A DNA stretch of 64,000 nt from Mucilaginibacter lappiensis (GTDB lineage Bacteria > Bacteroidota > Bacteroidia > Sphingobacteriales > Sphingobacteriaceae), in assembly GCF_900155965.1 (NCBI RefSeq), contig NZ_FTMG01000015.1, forward strand, positions 1-64,000, read 5' to 3'. Both the position numbers and the translations under genes were made by a program. Below the pieces are notes generated by a model. It was not told where the DNA came from, did not search any database, and worked only from the letters and a program-made list of their open reading frames with translations. Of this stretch, positions 54,322-63,398 are shown in pieces (positions within the stretch are counted from its first letter, which is position 1; each line of letters starts with the position of its first letter).

Positions 54322-55998
54322 ATGAAACTAAAAAATATTAAAGCTATATTTTTATTGGCTCTGTTTGGCATAATAAGCGTAAGCAGCTGTAAAAAGGGAT
54401 TAGACAAAAATACTGCCGGTGCTTTGGCCGGAAAAAACAAAAGTACATTTTCGTCACCTGTTGGTGATGTTGTCGGAAAGATCACCGTGGGTTACCAGGG
54501 ATGGTTTGCCGCTATCGGCGATGGTTCTCCCATTAACATCTGGTGGCACTGGTCGCCAAATGCAAGCCAGGCGCCCTCAACAAACAATGTCGGCATCAAA
54601 TCATGGCCCGATATGCGCGAGTATACGAGCTCGTATCAAACTGGCTTTGCCAATTTGAACAATGGTACCCCGGCTAAGTTATTTTCGTCTTTTAATGATC
54701 AAACTGTAAATGTACAGTTCCAGTGGATGCAGCAAAACAATATAGATTGTGCCGCCCTGCAACGCTTTAACCCAACTGGGGGCGAAGGTCCGGTACGTGA
54801 CGCGATAACCGCTAAAGTAAAAACCGCTGCCGAGGCTACTGGTCGCAAGTTTTATATTATGTATGATATAACTGGGTGGACGAATATGCAGTCGGAAATT
54901 AAAACCGACTGGACTAATAAAATGTCGGCATATACTTCATCATCTGCTTATGCCAAACAAAACGGTAAACCGGTAGTCTGTATCTGGGGATTGGGTTTTA
55001 ATGATGCCAACCACCCATTTTCTTCAGCTGTTTGTTTGGATGTGATCAATTGGTTTAAAGGCCAGGGTGTTTATATTATAGGAGGCGTACCAGCCTCATG
55101 GCGCGATACCAACGCAACCGATATACAACCCAACTTTTTACCAACCGCTACTGCGCTAAATATGATATCGCCCTGGATGATCGGTAAAATTGGTAGTGTA
55201 AACGATGCTAATAATTTTTACAACAATACGCAGGTTGGCGATCAGACTTATTGTAATGCTAACGGTATAGATTACCAGCCTTGCGTATTACCTGGCGACT
55301 TGCAATTACGTCAACGTGCACATGGCGACCTGATGTGGACTCAGTTTTACAACTTGATTAAAGGTGGTGCTCAGGGTATTTACATTTCCATGTTCGATGA
55401 GTATAATGAAGGTAACCAGATTGCCAAAACAACAGAGAATTCATCATCTGTTCCGGCTGGCTCCAACTTTTTATCACTGGATGAAGACGGTACCGTATGT
55501 TCTGCCGATTACTACCTGCGCTTAACCGGCGATGGCGGCAGAATGTTAAAAGGACAAATTGCACTAACTGCAGTACGCCCGACAGCGCCCGTAGTAGGTG
55601 GCAGTAACCCAAGCACGCCTCCTTTTGGTCAAACGATAACTATAAAAGGTTCAAACAACCTGTATGTGAGTTCAGAGAATGGTACGCAAGCCATGAACTG
55701 TAACCGTGCAACAGCGCAGGGCTGGGAGCAGTTTGCGGTTATTAACGCGGGTAACGGAAAGGTAGTTCTGCAAAATTCCGGTAAATATGTATCATCGGAA
55801 AACGGTACTCAAGCTATCAATTGTAACCGTACCGCTATTGGCCCATGGGAGCAGTTTGATTGGGTTGTGAACTCTGACGGAACAATTTCCCTTAGAGGAA
55901 ATAATGGCGCTTATATTTCAAGTGAGGGCGGTACACAAGCCATGACTTGTACCCGTACAACTATAACCGCAACAGAATTATTCCGGATAAACCAATAG
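54322..55998 (+). CDS. GH71/GH99-like glycosidase lipoprotein with C-terminal beta-trefoil
   Basis: A 558-residue lipoprotein with Cys23 in SVSSCKKG. The catalytic-like region (about 50-410) begins GKITVGYQGWFAAIGDG. It includes QWMQQNNIDCAALQRF, KFYIMYDITGW, YIIGGVPASWRD and the acidic motif YISMFDEYNEGNQIAK, consistent with the GH99/GH71-like endo-acting TIM-barrel clan; the Glu in DEYNEG is a candidate catalytic residue. The tail (about 430-558) is a beta-trefoil with three near-identical repeats: LYVSSENGTQAMNCNR, YVSSENGTQAINCNR and YISSEGGTQAMTCTR, a fascin-like carbohydrate-binding fold. It stands alone, without susC/susD. Substrate (alpha-mannan or mixed alpha-glucan are family options) is not determined. 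Confidence 0.75.
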   Translation: MKLKNIKAIFLLALFGIISVSSCKKGLDKNTAGALAGKNKSTFSSPVGDVVGKITVGYQGWFAAIGDGSPINIWWHWSPNASQAPSTNNVGIKSWPDMREYTSSYQTGFANLNNGTPAKLFSSFNDQTVNVQFQWMQQNNIDCAALQRFNPTGGEGPVRDAITAKVKTAAEATGRKFYIMYDITGWTNMQSEIKTDWTNKMSAYTSSSAYAKQNGKPVVCIWGLGFNDANHPFSSAVCLDVINWFKGQGVYIIGGVPASWRDTNATDIQPNFLPTATALNMISPWMIGKIGSVNDANNFYNNTQVGDQTYCNANGIDYQPCVLPGDLQLRQRAHGDLMWTQFYNLIKGGAQGIYISMFDEYNEGNQIAKTTENSSSVPAGSNFLSLDEDGTVCSADYYLRLTGDGGRMLKGQIALTAVRPTAPVVGGSNPSTPPFGQTITIKGSNNLYVSSENGTQAMNCNRATAQGWEQFAVINAGNGKVVLQNSGKYVSSENGTQAINCNRTAIGPWEQFDWVVNSDGTISLRGNNGAYISSEGGTQAMTCTRTTITATELFRINQ

Positions 55999-56022
55999 GG
56001 TTCCTGGGTGATGACTGACAGA

Positions 56023-56056
56023 AACCGGCGACCTGATATGGCCGCCGGTTCTGTTT
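56023..56056 (+). terminator. Terminator between GH71/99-like and SMR genes
   Basis: AACCGGCG (56023-56030) pairs with CGCCGGTT (56043-56050), followed by CTGTTTT. It separates convergent genes. Confidence 0.75.
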
Positions 56057-56061
56057 TACAC

Positions 56062-56388
56062 TTATTCGGCAACAAACTTAAGCCCGATTACAGAGATGAT
56101 CAGCGTGCTCATAAAAAACAGGCGCCAAAAGTTGGTTGGATCTTTGAATACCAAAATACCTATCAGTACTGTACCTACCGCGCCAATGCCTGTCCAAACA
56201 GCGTAGGCTGTACCTATAGGTAACGTTTGGATAGCTTTAATAAGAAGCACCATGCTCAGCGTCATGGTGATAAAGAATCCGGTATACCAAAGGTACATTT
56301 CGGTACCTGTTGTTTGTTTTGCTTTGCCCAGGCAGGAGGCAAATGCCACTTCGCAAAGCCCTGCGATGATTAATATTATCCAATTCAT
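56062..56388 (-). CDS. SMR-family exporter, Gdx/SugE (guanidinium) type
   Basis: A 108-residue inner-membrane protein with four hydrophobic helices, normal for the small multidrug resistance family. Glu13 in IIAGLCEVAFA is the conserved proton/substrate carboxylate. The segments IIAGLCEV and LPIGTAYAVWTGIGAVGT are close to E. coli SugE (now Gdx), whose true substrate is guanidinium, rather than to EmrE. Only one SMR gene is present, so it would be a homodimer. It lies 76 bp after a Crp/Fnr-type regulator gene on the same strand. No guanidine riboswitch was recognised upstream. Confidence 0.9.
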   Translation of the reverse strand: MNWIILIIAGLCEVAFASCLGKAKQTTGTEMYLWYTGFFITMTLSMVLLIKAIQTLPIGTAYAVWTGIGAVGTVLIGILVFKDPTNFWRLFFMSTLIISVIGLKFVAE

Positions 56389-56464
56389 TTTATCTTATAT
56401 TATTTCGACTGTAAAGTTGGGGAGTATAAACAGCCTAAAAATTAACATATGATAAATAATGTAG

Positions 56465-57028
56465 CTACCTGATTTTCGATCTTATACGGCTCAAACTCAC
56501 CTGCGTAATACCCAGGTAAGAGGCTATATGGCACAATTGTACCCTTTGGATAAGATCGGGGCTATTGGTTAAAATATCCTGATACCGGTCGGCCGCCATG
56601 CTGAATTGCCGGGAGATCAACCTTTCTTCCACTTTAATCAGCTCTGTTTCGCCAAAGCGGCGCCCCCAGTTGGCAATGTGTATATCTTCAGTAAATAACC
56701 TTTGCAGATCGCTGTTTTTAATGCGGTACAATACGCAATCCTCTAAAAGTTCAATATTTTCATAACCGGGCTTATTCTCTACATAATTTTTCATGGAGAT
56801 AACGGTATCACCTTCCCGGCCAAACCAAAAGGTAACCTCGGTATCATGCTGATATAAATAGGCCCTTACGATGCCTTTTTTGATAAAATAAACGCTTCTG
56901 CCAATTTTACCAGCCTCAAACAAAATATGCCCCCTGGGTAAAGTAATCTCTTCAATTACCTGTTGTAGTTTCTGCCCTGACGCCTCTGGTACAGCGTAAA
57001 TTTGATTGATGATTTGCTCGATGCTCAC
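56465..57028 (-). CDS. Crp/Fnr-family transcriptional regulator
   Basis: A 187-residue regulator: cNMP-binding-like beta-barrel (about 15-110; ITLPRGHILFEAGKIGRSVY, YFIKKGIVRAYLY) and a C-terminal helix-turn-helix (HIASYLGITQVSLSRIRSKI). No Cys cluster for an Fe-S centre is present. The motif for cAMP binding is not conserved, as in most short Bacteroidetes members of this group. It precedes the SMR exporter gene by 76 bp and is likely to regulate it. Confidence 0.88.
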   Translation of the reverse strand: MSIEQIINQIYAVPEASGQKLQQVIEEITLPRGHILFEAGKIGRSVYFIKKGIVRAYLYQHDTEVTFWFGREGDTVISMKNYVENKPGYENIELLEDCVLYRIKNSDLQRLFTEDIHIANWGRRFGETELIKVEERLISRQFSMAADRYQDILTNSPDLIQRVQLCHIASYLGITQVSLSRIRSKIR

Positions 57029-57189
57029 CTTTAACGATTATTAATTAAATATTTACCTTGTCTTTGAGGGTATTTGCCCCTACAATTGTCCTTCTTATAC
57101 TGTTAAGAACAAAACGGAACTGTTATTATAAAAGAATATGAATAACATTGTTTGCGTTATTAAATCTCATAAACCTTTAACCATAGCCA

Positions 57190-58443
57190 ATGAAACGTAA
57201 CTACTACATTGTAGCCCTCATCATGCTGATCTTCTTCGTGATCTCTTTTCTTACCAATGTAATCGGTCCGCTGATACCGGATATTATAAAGGTATTCAAT
57301 TTAAGTTATACGTTGGCGGGTGTGCTTCCCTTGGCGTTCTTTATAGCCTATGGTGTGATGTCGGTGCCATCAGCCATCATGCTGGAAACGTTTAAAGAGA
57401 AAAAGATCATGGTAGCGGCTTTCATCGTGGCTTTTTTGGGCTCATTGTTGCTGGCTATGGAACCTAATTATCTGAGTGCCATCATTTCGCTGTTCCTGAT
57501 AGGCTGCGGTATGGCTATGCTGCAGGTGGTGATCAATCCACTGTTAAGAACCTCAGGCGGCGAAGAGAATTATGCTTTTACATCGGTACTGGCGCAATTG
57601 ATATTCGGATTGGCATCCTTCCTGAGCCCGCTGGTTTACTCTTATATGGTTAAGGCATTAAAAGAAAACAACAGTGGTGGTATCGTGGGCCTATTGCATT
57701 CTGTGGTACCTGCCAATTTACCCTGGATATCTTTGTATTGGCTTTTTACCGTGATTTGCCTGGCTGTGGTTGTATTACTTATCCTTACCAAATTCCCCAA
57801 GGTGGAACTGAAAGAAGATGAGCAGGTAGGCTCTTTACAAACCCATTTTGCTTTGTTCAAACAACCTATAGTGATCCTGTTTTTAGTGGCCATGTTTTGT
57901 TATGTAGGTACAGAACAGGGTATTGCTAACTGGATCTCCCAATTTTTGAACACCTACCATGGTCTTGATCCGCAAACAAAGGGAGCGGATACGGTAGCCT
58001 ATTTCTGGGGACTGATGACTGCCGGTGGTATCCTGGGTTTGTTTTTATTGAAAATTATGGACAGCCGTAAAGTGCTGATCAGTTTTACCATACTGGCTTT
58101 GATTTGCTTAACCGCGGCTTTGTTTGGGCCAACCAGTGTGGCTTTGATCGCGTTTCCGTTGGTGGGTTTCTTTGCTTCGGTGATGTATCCCATTATATTT
58201 TCTTTAGCGCTTAATTCCATCAATAAAGATCATGGCTCGTTTGCCGGGCTGCTGGTTACGGCCATTATCGGCGGCGCTATCATACCGCCGGTTATCGGTT
58301 TGCTGGGCGATGCTTTTGGTTTGCGCGCTGGTATGTTCTTCTTATACATTACCCTGGGTTATATATTAAGCGTAGGTTTCTGGGCAAAACCACTCATCAC
58401 CAATAAAACCATCGACATTAAAAAGAAAGCAACTAATGAGTAA
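57190..58443 (+). CDS. MFS sugar transporter (FucP/GluP-like)
   Basis: A 417-residue inner-membrane protein with 12 predicted helices, beginning NYYIVALIMLIFFVISFLTN. MFS landmarks include VLPLAFFIAYGVMSVPSAIM in helices 2-3, MAMLQVVINPLLRTSGG, and a conserved second-half segment VGFFASVMYPIIFSLALNSI. The overall pattern fits the fucose/glucose/galactose:H+ symporters. It is first in an operon with a ROK kinase gene (8-bp overlap) and a GH2 gene. Substrate is inferred to be the sugar released by that GH2 enzyme. Confidence 0.87.
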   Translation: MKRNYYIVALIMLIFFVISFLTNVIGPLIPDIIKVFNLSYTLAGVLPLAFFIAYGVMSVPSAIMLETFKEKKIMVAAFIVAFLGSLLLAMEPNYLSAIISLFLIGCGMAMLQVVINPLLRTSGGEENYAFTSVLAQLIFGLASFLSPLVYSYMVKALKENNSGGIVGLLHSVVPANLPWISLYWLFTVICLAVVVLLILTKFPKVELKEDEQVGSLQTHFALFKQPIVILFLVAMFCYVGTEQGIANWISQFLNTYHGLDPQTKGADTVAYFWGLMTAGGILGLFLLKIMDSRKVLISFTILALICLTAALFGPTSVALIAFPLVGFFASVMYPIIFSLALNSINKDHGSFAGLLVTAIIGGAIIPPVIGLLGDAFGLRAGMFFLYITLGYILSVGFWAKPLITNKTIDIKKKATNE

Positions 58444-59290
58444 TATTAAAATTATAGGGCTCGATCTGGGGGCTACCAATATACGCGGCGCCGTAGTGAA
58501 TGATGGTTCCTTATCTGATATCGTATCACAAAAAATCCGGACGCATGGTTCTGTTGATGATGTGATGGAGGATATCTATAAAGTAACTGATGCCTTACTG
58601 CAAAAAGATAAAGCCGAAGTCATAGGTATTGGTGTACCCAGCGTAGTAGATGTGGCCGAAGGTATTGTTTACGACGTGCAGAATATTCCTTCCTGGAAAG
58701 AGGTGCATCTAAAACAGTTGATGGAAACGCGTTATAACATCCCCGTTTATGTAAACAACGATGCCAACTGCTTTGCCCTGGGCGAATATTATTTTGGTAA
58801 AGGCAACGGCTCCGATTCCATGATTGGTTTAACCCTGGGTACAGGTTTAGGAGCAGGCGTAATGATCAACAATCGCTTGTATCCCGGCTTTAACTGCGGT
58901 GCCGGCGAATTTGGGATGTTCCCGTATCTGGATAACATACTGGAGTATTATTGCAGCGGATCTTTCTTTAGCAATGTGTATGGTTTAGATGGTGTACAAG
59001 TGTTTGAGGATGCCAACAGGGGAGGTGACCACGCATTAAAACTGTATAGCGAGTTGGGTATCCACATTGGTCATGCTATAAAACAGGTGATGTATGCTTA
59101 TGACCCGCAGCTGATTGTGCTGGGTGGTTCTGTGCGGCATGCCTATGCGCTTTTTGAACAAACCATGTGGCAGGAGATCAAAACATTCGCCTATACCAAA
59201 ACTGCCGAGCGGATCAGGGTAGAGGTATCAGAACTGGAAAATAGCGGTATCATAGGTGCCGCGGCCTTGTATTATGATCATCAACAATAA
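58436..59290 (+). CDS. ROK-family sugar kinase lacking the zinc motif
   Basis: A 284-residue kinase-fold protein. The ATP phosphate motif IGLDLGATNIRGAVV (Asp10), the catalytic base Asp109 in VNNDANCFALGE and the second phosphate motif LTLGTGLGAGV are all intact, so it should be an active hexokinase of the ROK class. The usual ROK zinc site is missing: GExGH is GEFGM, and the CxCGxxGC segment is absent (YLDNILEYYCSGSFF instead). There is no DNA-binding domain. The start ATG overlaps the MFS gene end by 8 bp, so the two are translationally coupled. Likely phosphorylates the sugar imported by the MFS protein. Confidence 0.87.
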   Translation: MSNIKIIGLDLGATNIRGAVVNDGSLSDIVSQKIRTHGSVDDVMEDIYKVTDALLQKDKAEVIGIGVPSVVDVAEGIVYDVQNIPSWKEVHLKQLMETRYNIPVYVNNDANCFALGEYYFGKGNGSDSMIGLTLGTGLGAGVMINNRLYPGFNCGAGEFGMFPYLDNILEYYCSGSFFSNVYGLDGVQVFEDANRGGDHALKLYSELGIHIGHAIKQVMYAYDPQLIVLGGSVRHAYALFEQTMWQEIKTFAYTKTAERIRVEVSELENSGIIGAAALYYDHQQ

Positions 59291-59305
59291 AATATAGCAC
59301 TTATC

Positions 59306-61972
59306 ATGAAAAAAATCATACTCACGCTGATCTTGCCCTTGTGTTTTCAACAAGCATTTAGCCAGGCCAGGCAGGAAAATTTTCAGCTTATGCTGAAGGA
59401 CGATTGGAAAATGCAATCGGCTGTGACCGATGCTGCATCGGCTGATAAAATCTCCAAAGAAAATTACGATACCCAAAGCTGGTATAAAGTAAGTGTACCT
59501 ACTACTATAATAGCTGGTTTACTGGCCAATAAAGTTTATGATTTTGACCCTTTCATGGGCCGTAACTTAAAAAAGCTCAGTGACCCCAAGCTGGATAAAC
59601 CCTGGTGGTTTAGGCGGGAATTTACATTGCCTGCTGCCGAGAACGGTAAAAATGTCATCCTGCGTTTACATGGTATCAACTATAAGGCAAACATATGGCT
59701 TAACGGCGTAAAAATTGCCGATTCCACCCAAACCAAAGGGCCGTTCCGCATTATTCAGCTGGATGTTACCAAACACATCAATTATACGGGTAACAATGTG
59801 TTGGCCCTGCAAATAACACGGCCATTTACCCCGAACAAATCAAAAGGTGATCTGGCCATTGATTATGCCGACTGGATACCTTATCCGCCCGATTATAACG
59901 GCGGTATCGTAAACAACGTAGAAATTAAAACTTATGATAAAGTAGGGGTGCAGTATCCGCTGGTGACCACCCGTTTTGATCTGCCGTCATTAGCCGTAGC
60001 GCATTTATATGTTGATGCGCAGGTAACCAATTATACTAATACCGCACAGGATGCCGTGATTAAAGGACAGATTAACAGTGAAGTGAGCTTTGAGCAAAAG
60101 GTACATCTATTACCTCACGAGTCAAAGAATGTTGATTTTAGTCCGGAGATTTATAAACAGCTCAATATCAAGAATCCGCGGATCTGGTGGCCCTGGCAAT
60201 ATGGGAAGGCCGAGCTGAACCGGGTTGAGCTATCGGCAGTGGTAGGAGCCAAGGTAAGCAACACCCTTTGGGAAAAATTCGGCATCCGCCAGATGGATTC
60301 TAAGCTGATCGATAATGAATCGCGCGAGTTTATTGTGAACGGTAAACCTATCCTGATCCGCGGCGCAGCATGGTCGCCGGATATTTTCCAGCGTCGTTCG
60401 CCCGAGCGTCAGGAGCAGGAGGTGAAGCTGGTGCGCGACATGAATATGAATATCATCCGCTCGGAAGGCAAAATGGAGGACGATAGTTTTTACGATCTGT
60501 GCGATCAGTATGGTATGCTGGTGATGACCGGCTGGATGTGCTGCGGCGTATGGCAACATCCTGAACACTGGAACGCTGCCGAGCGTAAAGTAGCCATGGC
60601 ATCTGACAGCAGTGTGATGTACTGGCTGCGCAACAAAGCCAGCCTCATGGTGTGGCTCAATGGCAGCGACATGCCGCCAACAGATACTTCGGTTGAGCGT
60701 GACTACCTCAAGATTGAGAAAACGCTGAAATGGCCAAATCCTTTGTTATCTACAGCAAATGAAACCAAATCGAAAGTATCGGGCTATAGCGGTGTAAAAA
60801 TGGCCGGCCCTTATGAATGGGTACCGCCGATATATTGGGAAACAGACGCAACACACAAATTTGGTGGTACCTGGAGTTTTGCAACAGAAATATCACCGGG
60901 CCCGTCTATACCTCCGTATGAAAGCCTCATCAAGTTTATACCTAAGGATTCTCTTTCTACTAGTTCGCCGGCGTGGTTATACCATTGCGGTACAGGGTCA
61001 TTTGGAACTACCAAGGTGTTTGATAAAGCCCTGGCAAACCGATATGGCGAATCAACATCTATCAAAAACTACATTGCCAAGGCACAGGCCCAAAACTACG
61101 AAGCACACCGTGCCATGATGGAGGCTTACGGTTTTAAGAAATACAATACAGCTACCGGGGTAGTGCAATGGATGCTGGCCAACCCATGGCCGGGATTGAT
61201 TTGGCATACTTATGATTATTACCTGTACCCGGCCGGTACTTATTTCGGTATGAAGAAATCAATGGAGCCATTACACGTGATGTATTCCTACAAATCAAAC
61301 GAGGTTGCTGTTATCAACTCTTATCTTAAAAAGTTTGGTGATTTGCAGGTAAAGGCTACTGTTTATAATATCGACGGTTCAGTAAAATACACCAAAACTG
61401 CACCCGTAACTATAGAAGCAGATGCCTCGAAAGTGGTTTTTGCATTACCAGCTATTACAGGGCTATCGCCGGCTTATTTTGTACGTTTGCAGCTGACTGA
61501 TAGTCGTGGTAAGTTGGAAAGCATTAACTGGTACTGGTTGTCGCAAAAAGCGGAAGTGCTGAACTGGAAAAAATCAAACTGGTACACCACCCCCGAATCG
61601 GCTTATGCGGATTACACGGCTTTGCAGCAGATCCCCAAAACAGCGCTTAAATTGAGCCATGCTCAGGAAGTCATCAAAGGCGACAGTACCACACATGCTG
61701 TAACCATAACCAATACCGGGAAGTCAGTAGCCTTTTTTGTACATCTGCGGGCGTTAAAGGGTAAGGATGGCGATGATATACTACCGGTAATATTCAGCGA
61801 TAATTATATTTCCCTGGCGCCTGGCGAAACAAGGGTGATCAAATGTACCTATAGTAGTAAAGATGCCGCAGGTACGACGCCATATTTTCTGACTTCGGCC
61901 TGGAATATTGATGTTGTTAAAAGCAAAAGCGATCAGCAGGCTGCTTTTGAGGAAGGGTTGCCGGTTAATTAG
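59306..61972 (+). CDS. Secreted GH2 exo-beta-D-glucosaminidase/mannosidase-like enzyme
   Basis: An 888-residue secreted retaining glycosidase; signal peptide ends QAFSQA. Domains: GH2 jelly roll (about 60-210; PWWFRREFTLPAAENGKNVI), Ig-like (215-325), TIM barrel (330-590), two C-terminal Ig-like domains (about 690-888). The pattern around the active site, MVWLNGSDMPP with Asp455 and SFATEISPGPSIPP with Glu528, parallels CsxA exo-beta-D-glucosaminidase (Asp acid/base, Glu nucleophile) rather than LacZ. Beta-mannosidase is the main alternative. It lies 15 bp after the ROK kinase gene, so the operon would split, import and phosphorylate one monosaccharide. Confidence 0.8.
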   Translation: MKKIILTLILPLCFQQAFSQARQENFQLMLKDDWKMQSAVTDAASADKISKENYDTQSWYKVSVPTTIIAGLLANKVYDFDPFMGRNLKKLSDPKLDKPWWFRREFTLPAAENGKNVILRLHGINYKANIWLNGVKIADSTQTKGPFRIIQLDVTKHINYTGNNVLALQITRPFTPNKSKGDLAIDYADWIPYPPDYNGGIVNNVEIKTYDKVGVQYPLVTTRFDLPSLAVAHLYVDAQVTNYTNTAQDAVIKGQINSEVSFEQKVHLLPHESKNVDFSPEIYKQLNIKNPRIWWPWQYGKAELNRVELSAVVGAKVSNTLWEKFGIRQMDSKLIDNESREFIVNGKPILIRGAAWSPDIFQRRSPERQEQEVKLVRDMNMNIIRSEGKMEDDSFYDLCDQYGMLVMTGWMCCGVWQHPEHWNAAERKVAMASDSSVMYWLRNKASLMVWLNGSDMPPTDTSVERDYLKIEKTLKWPNPLLSTANETKSKVSGYSGVKMAGPYEWVPPIYWETDATHKFGGTWSFATEISPGPSIPPYESLIKFIPKDSLSTSSPAWLYHCGTGSFGTTKVFDKALANRYGESTSIKNYIAKAQAQNYEAHRAMMEAYGFKKYNTATGVVQWMLANPWPGLIWHTYDYYLYPAGTYFGMKKSMEPLHVMYSYKSNEVAVINSYLKKFGDLQVKATVYNIDGSVKYTKTAPVTIEADASKVVFALPAITGLSPAYFVRLQLTDSRGKLESINWYWLSQKAEVLNWKKSNWYTTPESAYADYTALQQIPKTALKLSHAQEVIKGDSTTHAVTITNTGKSVAFFVHLRALKGKDGDDILPVIFSDNYISLAPGETRVIKCTYSSKDAAGTTPYFLTSAWNIDVVKSKSDQQAAFEEGLPVN

Positions 61973-61986
61973 TTTTAACAACATAA

Positions 61987-62057
61987 TTTGTCATTCTGAG
62001 CATAGCGAAAAATCTATTCGGCGATAGATCCTTCGTTCCTCAGGATGACAAATTAAT
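61987..62057. repeat. REP-like palindrome, left copy of a flanking pair
   Basis: The arms TTTGTCATTCTGAGCATAGC and CGTTCCTCAGGATGACAAA have inner stem ATCTATTCGGCGATAGAT. Its right 38 bases are identical to those of the copy at 62283-62353, in the same orientation. Confidence 0.8.
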
Positions 62058-62130
62058 AAGTGATTACATTGCTCTTGCGTTTTAAACACAAACCCATGTT
62101 AAGCACTCATTGCAAACGAGCGAAAATAGA

Positions 62131-62249
62131 AAAAGTGGGTTTACATTTAAACCCAATATATTTCGCATATATCTATATAATCAATTGATTGTCAATTATA
62201 TAAATCAATGTTAACCCATGAAAAGTGTAAACCATGTAAACCCACTTTT
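62131..62249. repeat. AT-rich element bounded by perfect 15-bp inverted repeats
   Basis: AAAAGTGGGTTTACA (62131-62145) and TGTAAACCCACTTTT (62235-62249) are exact reverse complements. The interior has a second, near-perfect palindrome (TATATAATCAA ... TCAATTATATA, about 62174-62202) and a direct repeat of GTAAACC on the right (62226, 62236). It sits between two nearly identical REP copies and contains no gene. Its layout recalls the AT-rich part plus repeat words of the hairpin-iteron elements, but the sequence is not clearly homologous. Confidence 0.65.
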
Positions 62250-62282
62250 GTGGCAAAACGAGTGTATGTAGAAAATTAAAAA

Positions 62283-62353
62283 TTTGTCATTCTGAACAGA
62301 GTGAAGAATCTATTTGGCGATAGATCCTTCGTTCCTCAGGATGACAAATTAAT
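62283..62353. repeat. REP-like palindrome, right copy of a flanking pair
   Basis: Same family and orientation as 61987-62057, differing at about seven positions in the left half and identical in the right half through GACAAATTAAT. It ends six bases before the stop codon of the MDR oxidoreductase gene and may serve as its terminator. Confidence 0.8.
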
Positions 62354-62358
62354 GAATG

Positions 62359-63318
62359 TTACATCGTAATCACCACCCGTTTACCCCGCGCATCCTGCTG
62401 CCATGCTTCGGCTACATCTTTTAAGGGGATGGCCAGGGTATCGATAGATAGTTTGCCCTCCAAGGCCAGTTTAAATACTTCGGGCAATATCTCTGTTTGA
62501 ATTTTACCGATCACTTCTTTTGAAATACTTCCACCGCCAGCCCCTGTGAGTTCGATAGCAGTACTGCGGAGGATAGCGGCGGGCAGGTTAATAGCTGAAC
62601 CGGCCATTTCGCCGACCTGTACGTAACGGGTTGTATGATCAACCGTAGCATTAAGATTGTGTCCGGTCAAAGCGGCAAGTAACAGCTCGGCAGGTTTGCC
62701 CCATAGGTAGTCAATTACTACATCAAACGGCGTTTTCGCTGCTTCGGTTTTAATGGCCTGTTTAATATCGTTATCAGACTGATTGAGGGATATGGTTACA
62801 TCTGCATCAAGATTATCCAACGCTTCCTGATTACGGCTTATGGCTATGATCCTGCCAGCACCCAAATGTTGGGCTAGCTGTATAGCCAATTTTCCGGTAA
62901 TTCCGGTGGCTCCTAATATTAGTACAGTACCGCCTTTCTTTAACTTGCCTTTGTAAACTAACGATAACCAGGCTGATATGGCCGGATTGGGCAATGCCGC
63001 TGCGGTAACATCATCCAATCCATCCGGTATCGGTACATACCAGTGTTTATTGATCAAGGCCTTTTCACTCATCATACCGGTGGCTGATCCGGCGTAAACC
63101 CGGGTTCCATCTGCTAACAGACCTGCGCCGTCAACCCCAACAACTACCGGATAATTTTCATGCTTATCATAATGTGCGCCTTTGGCCCTCATTTTATCCA
63201 GGTTTTTGATGCTAGCCGCTTTTATGTTGATGAGCTGTTCGTGAGAGGCTGGGATGGGTTCTGCAAAATCTGCATATTTAGGAGTTTCTCCTGCTTTATA
63301 TAATACTGCTGCTTTCAT
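62359..63318 (-). CDS. Quinone oxidoreductase-like medium-chain dehydrogenase (MDR family)
   Basis: A 319-residue NAD(P)H-dependent enzyme without the catalytic or structural zinc ligands of true alcohol dehydrogenases. The N-terminal GroES-like part starts MKAAVLYKAGETPKYADF, and the Rossmann motif is GTVLILGATGITGKLAIQLA (AxGxxG-type). The end, GKLSIDTLAIPLKDVAEAWQ, is typical of the family. The ATG at 63318 is chosen over a TTG at 63342. It is transcribed 80 bp after a Crp/Fnr-type regulator gene on the same strand. Natural substrate unknown. Confidence 0.88.
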   Translation of the reverse strand: MKAAVLYKAGETPKYADFAEPIPASHEQLINIKAASIKNLDKMRAKGAHYDKHENYPVVVGVDGAGLLADGTRVYAGSATGMMSEKALINKHWYVPIPDGLDDVTAAALPNPAISAWLSLVYKGKLKKGGTVLILGATGITGKLAIQLAQHLGAGRIIAISRNQEALDNLDADVTISLNQSDNDIKQAIKTEAAKTPFDVVIDYLWGKPAELLLAALTGHNLNATVDHTTRYVQVGEMAGSAINLPAAILRSTAIELTGAGGGSISKEVIGKIQTEILPEVFKLALEGKLSIDTLAIPLKDVAEAWQQDARGKRVVITM

Positions 63319-63398
63319 TTTAATTTGTTGTTTATTTAACAAATCTCAACAGTTGGCAGCAGGCCTGCGATAACAATTGTTAATAAATGAAAAACCTG

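Noticed and set aside
56389..56464. Guanidine riboswitch between the Crp-type and SMR genes
   Set aside because: The 76-bp gap is too short and has none of the conserved ykkC/mini-ykkC sequence landmarks.
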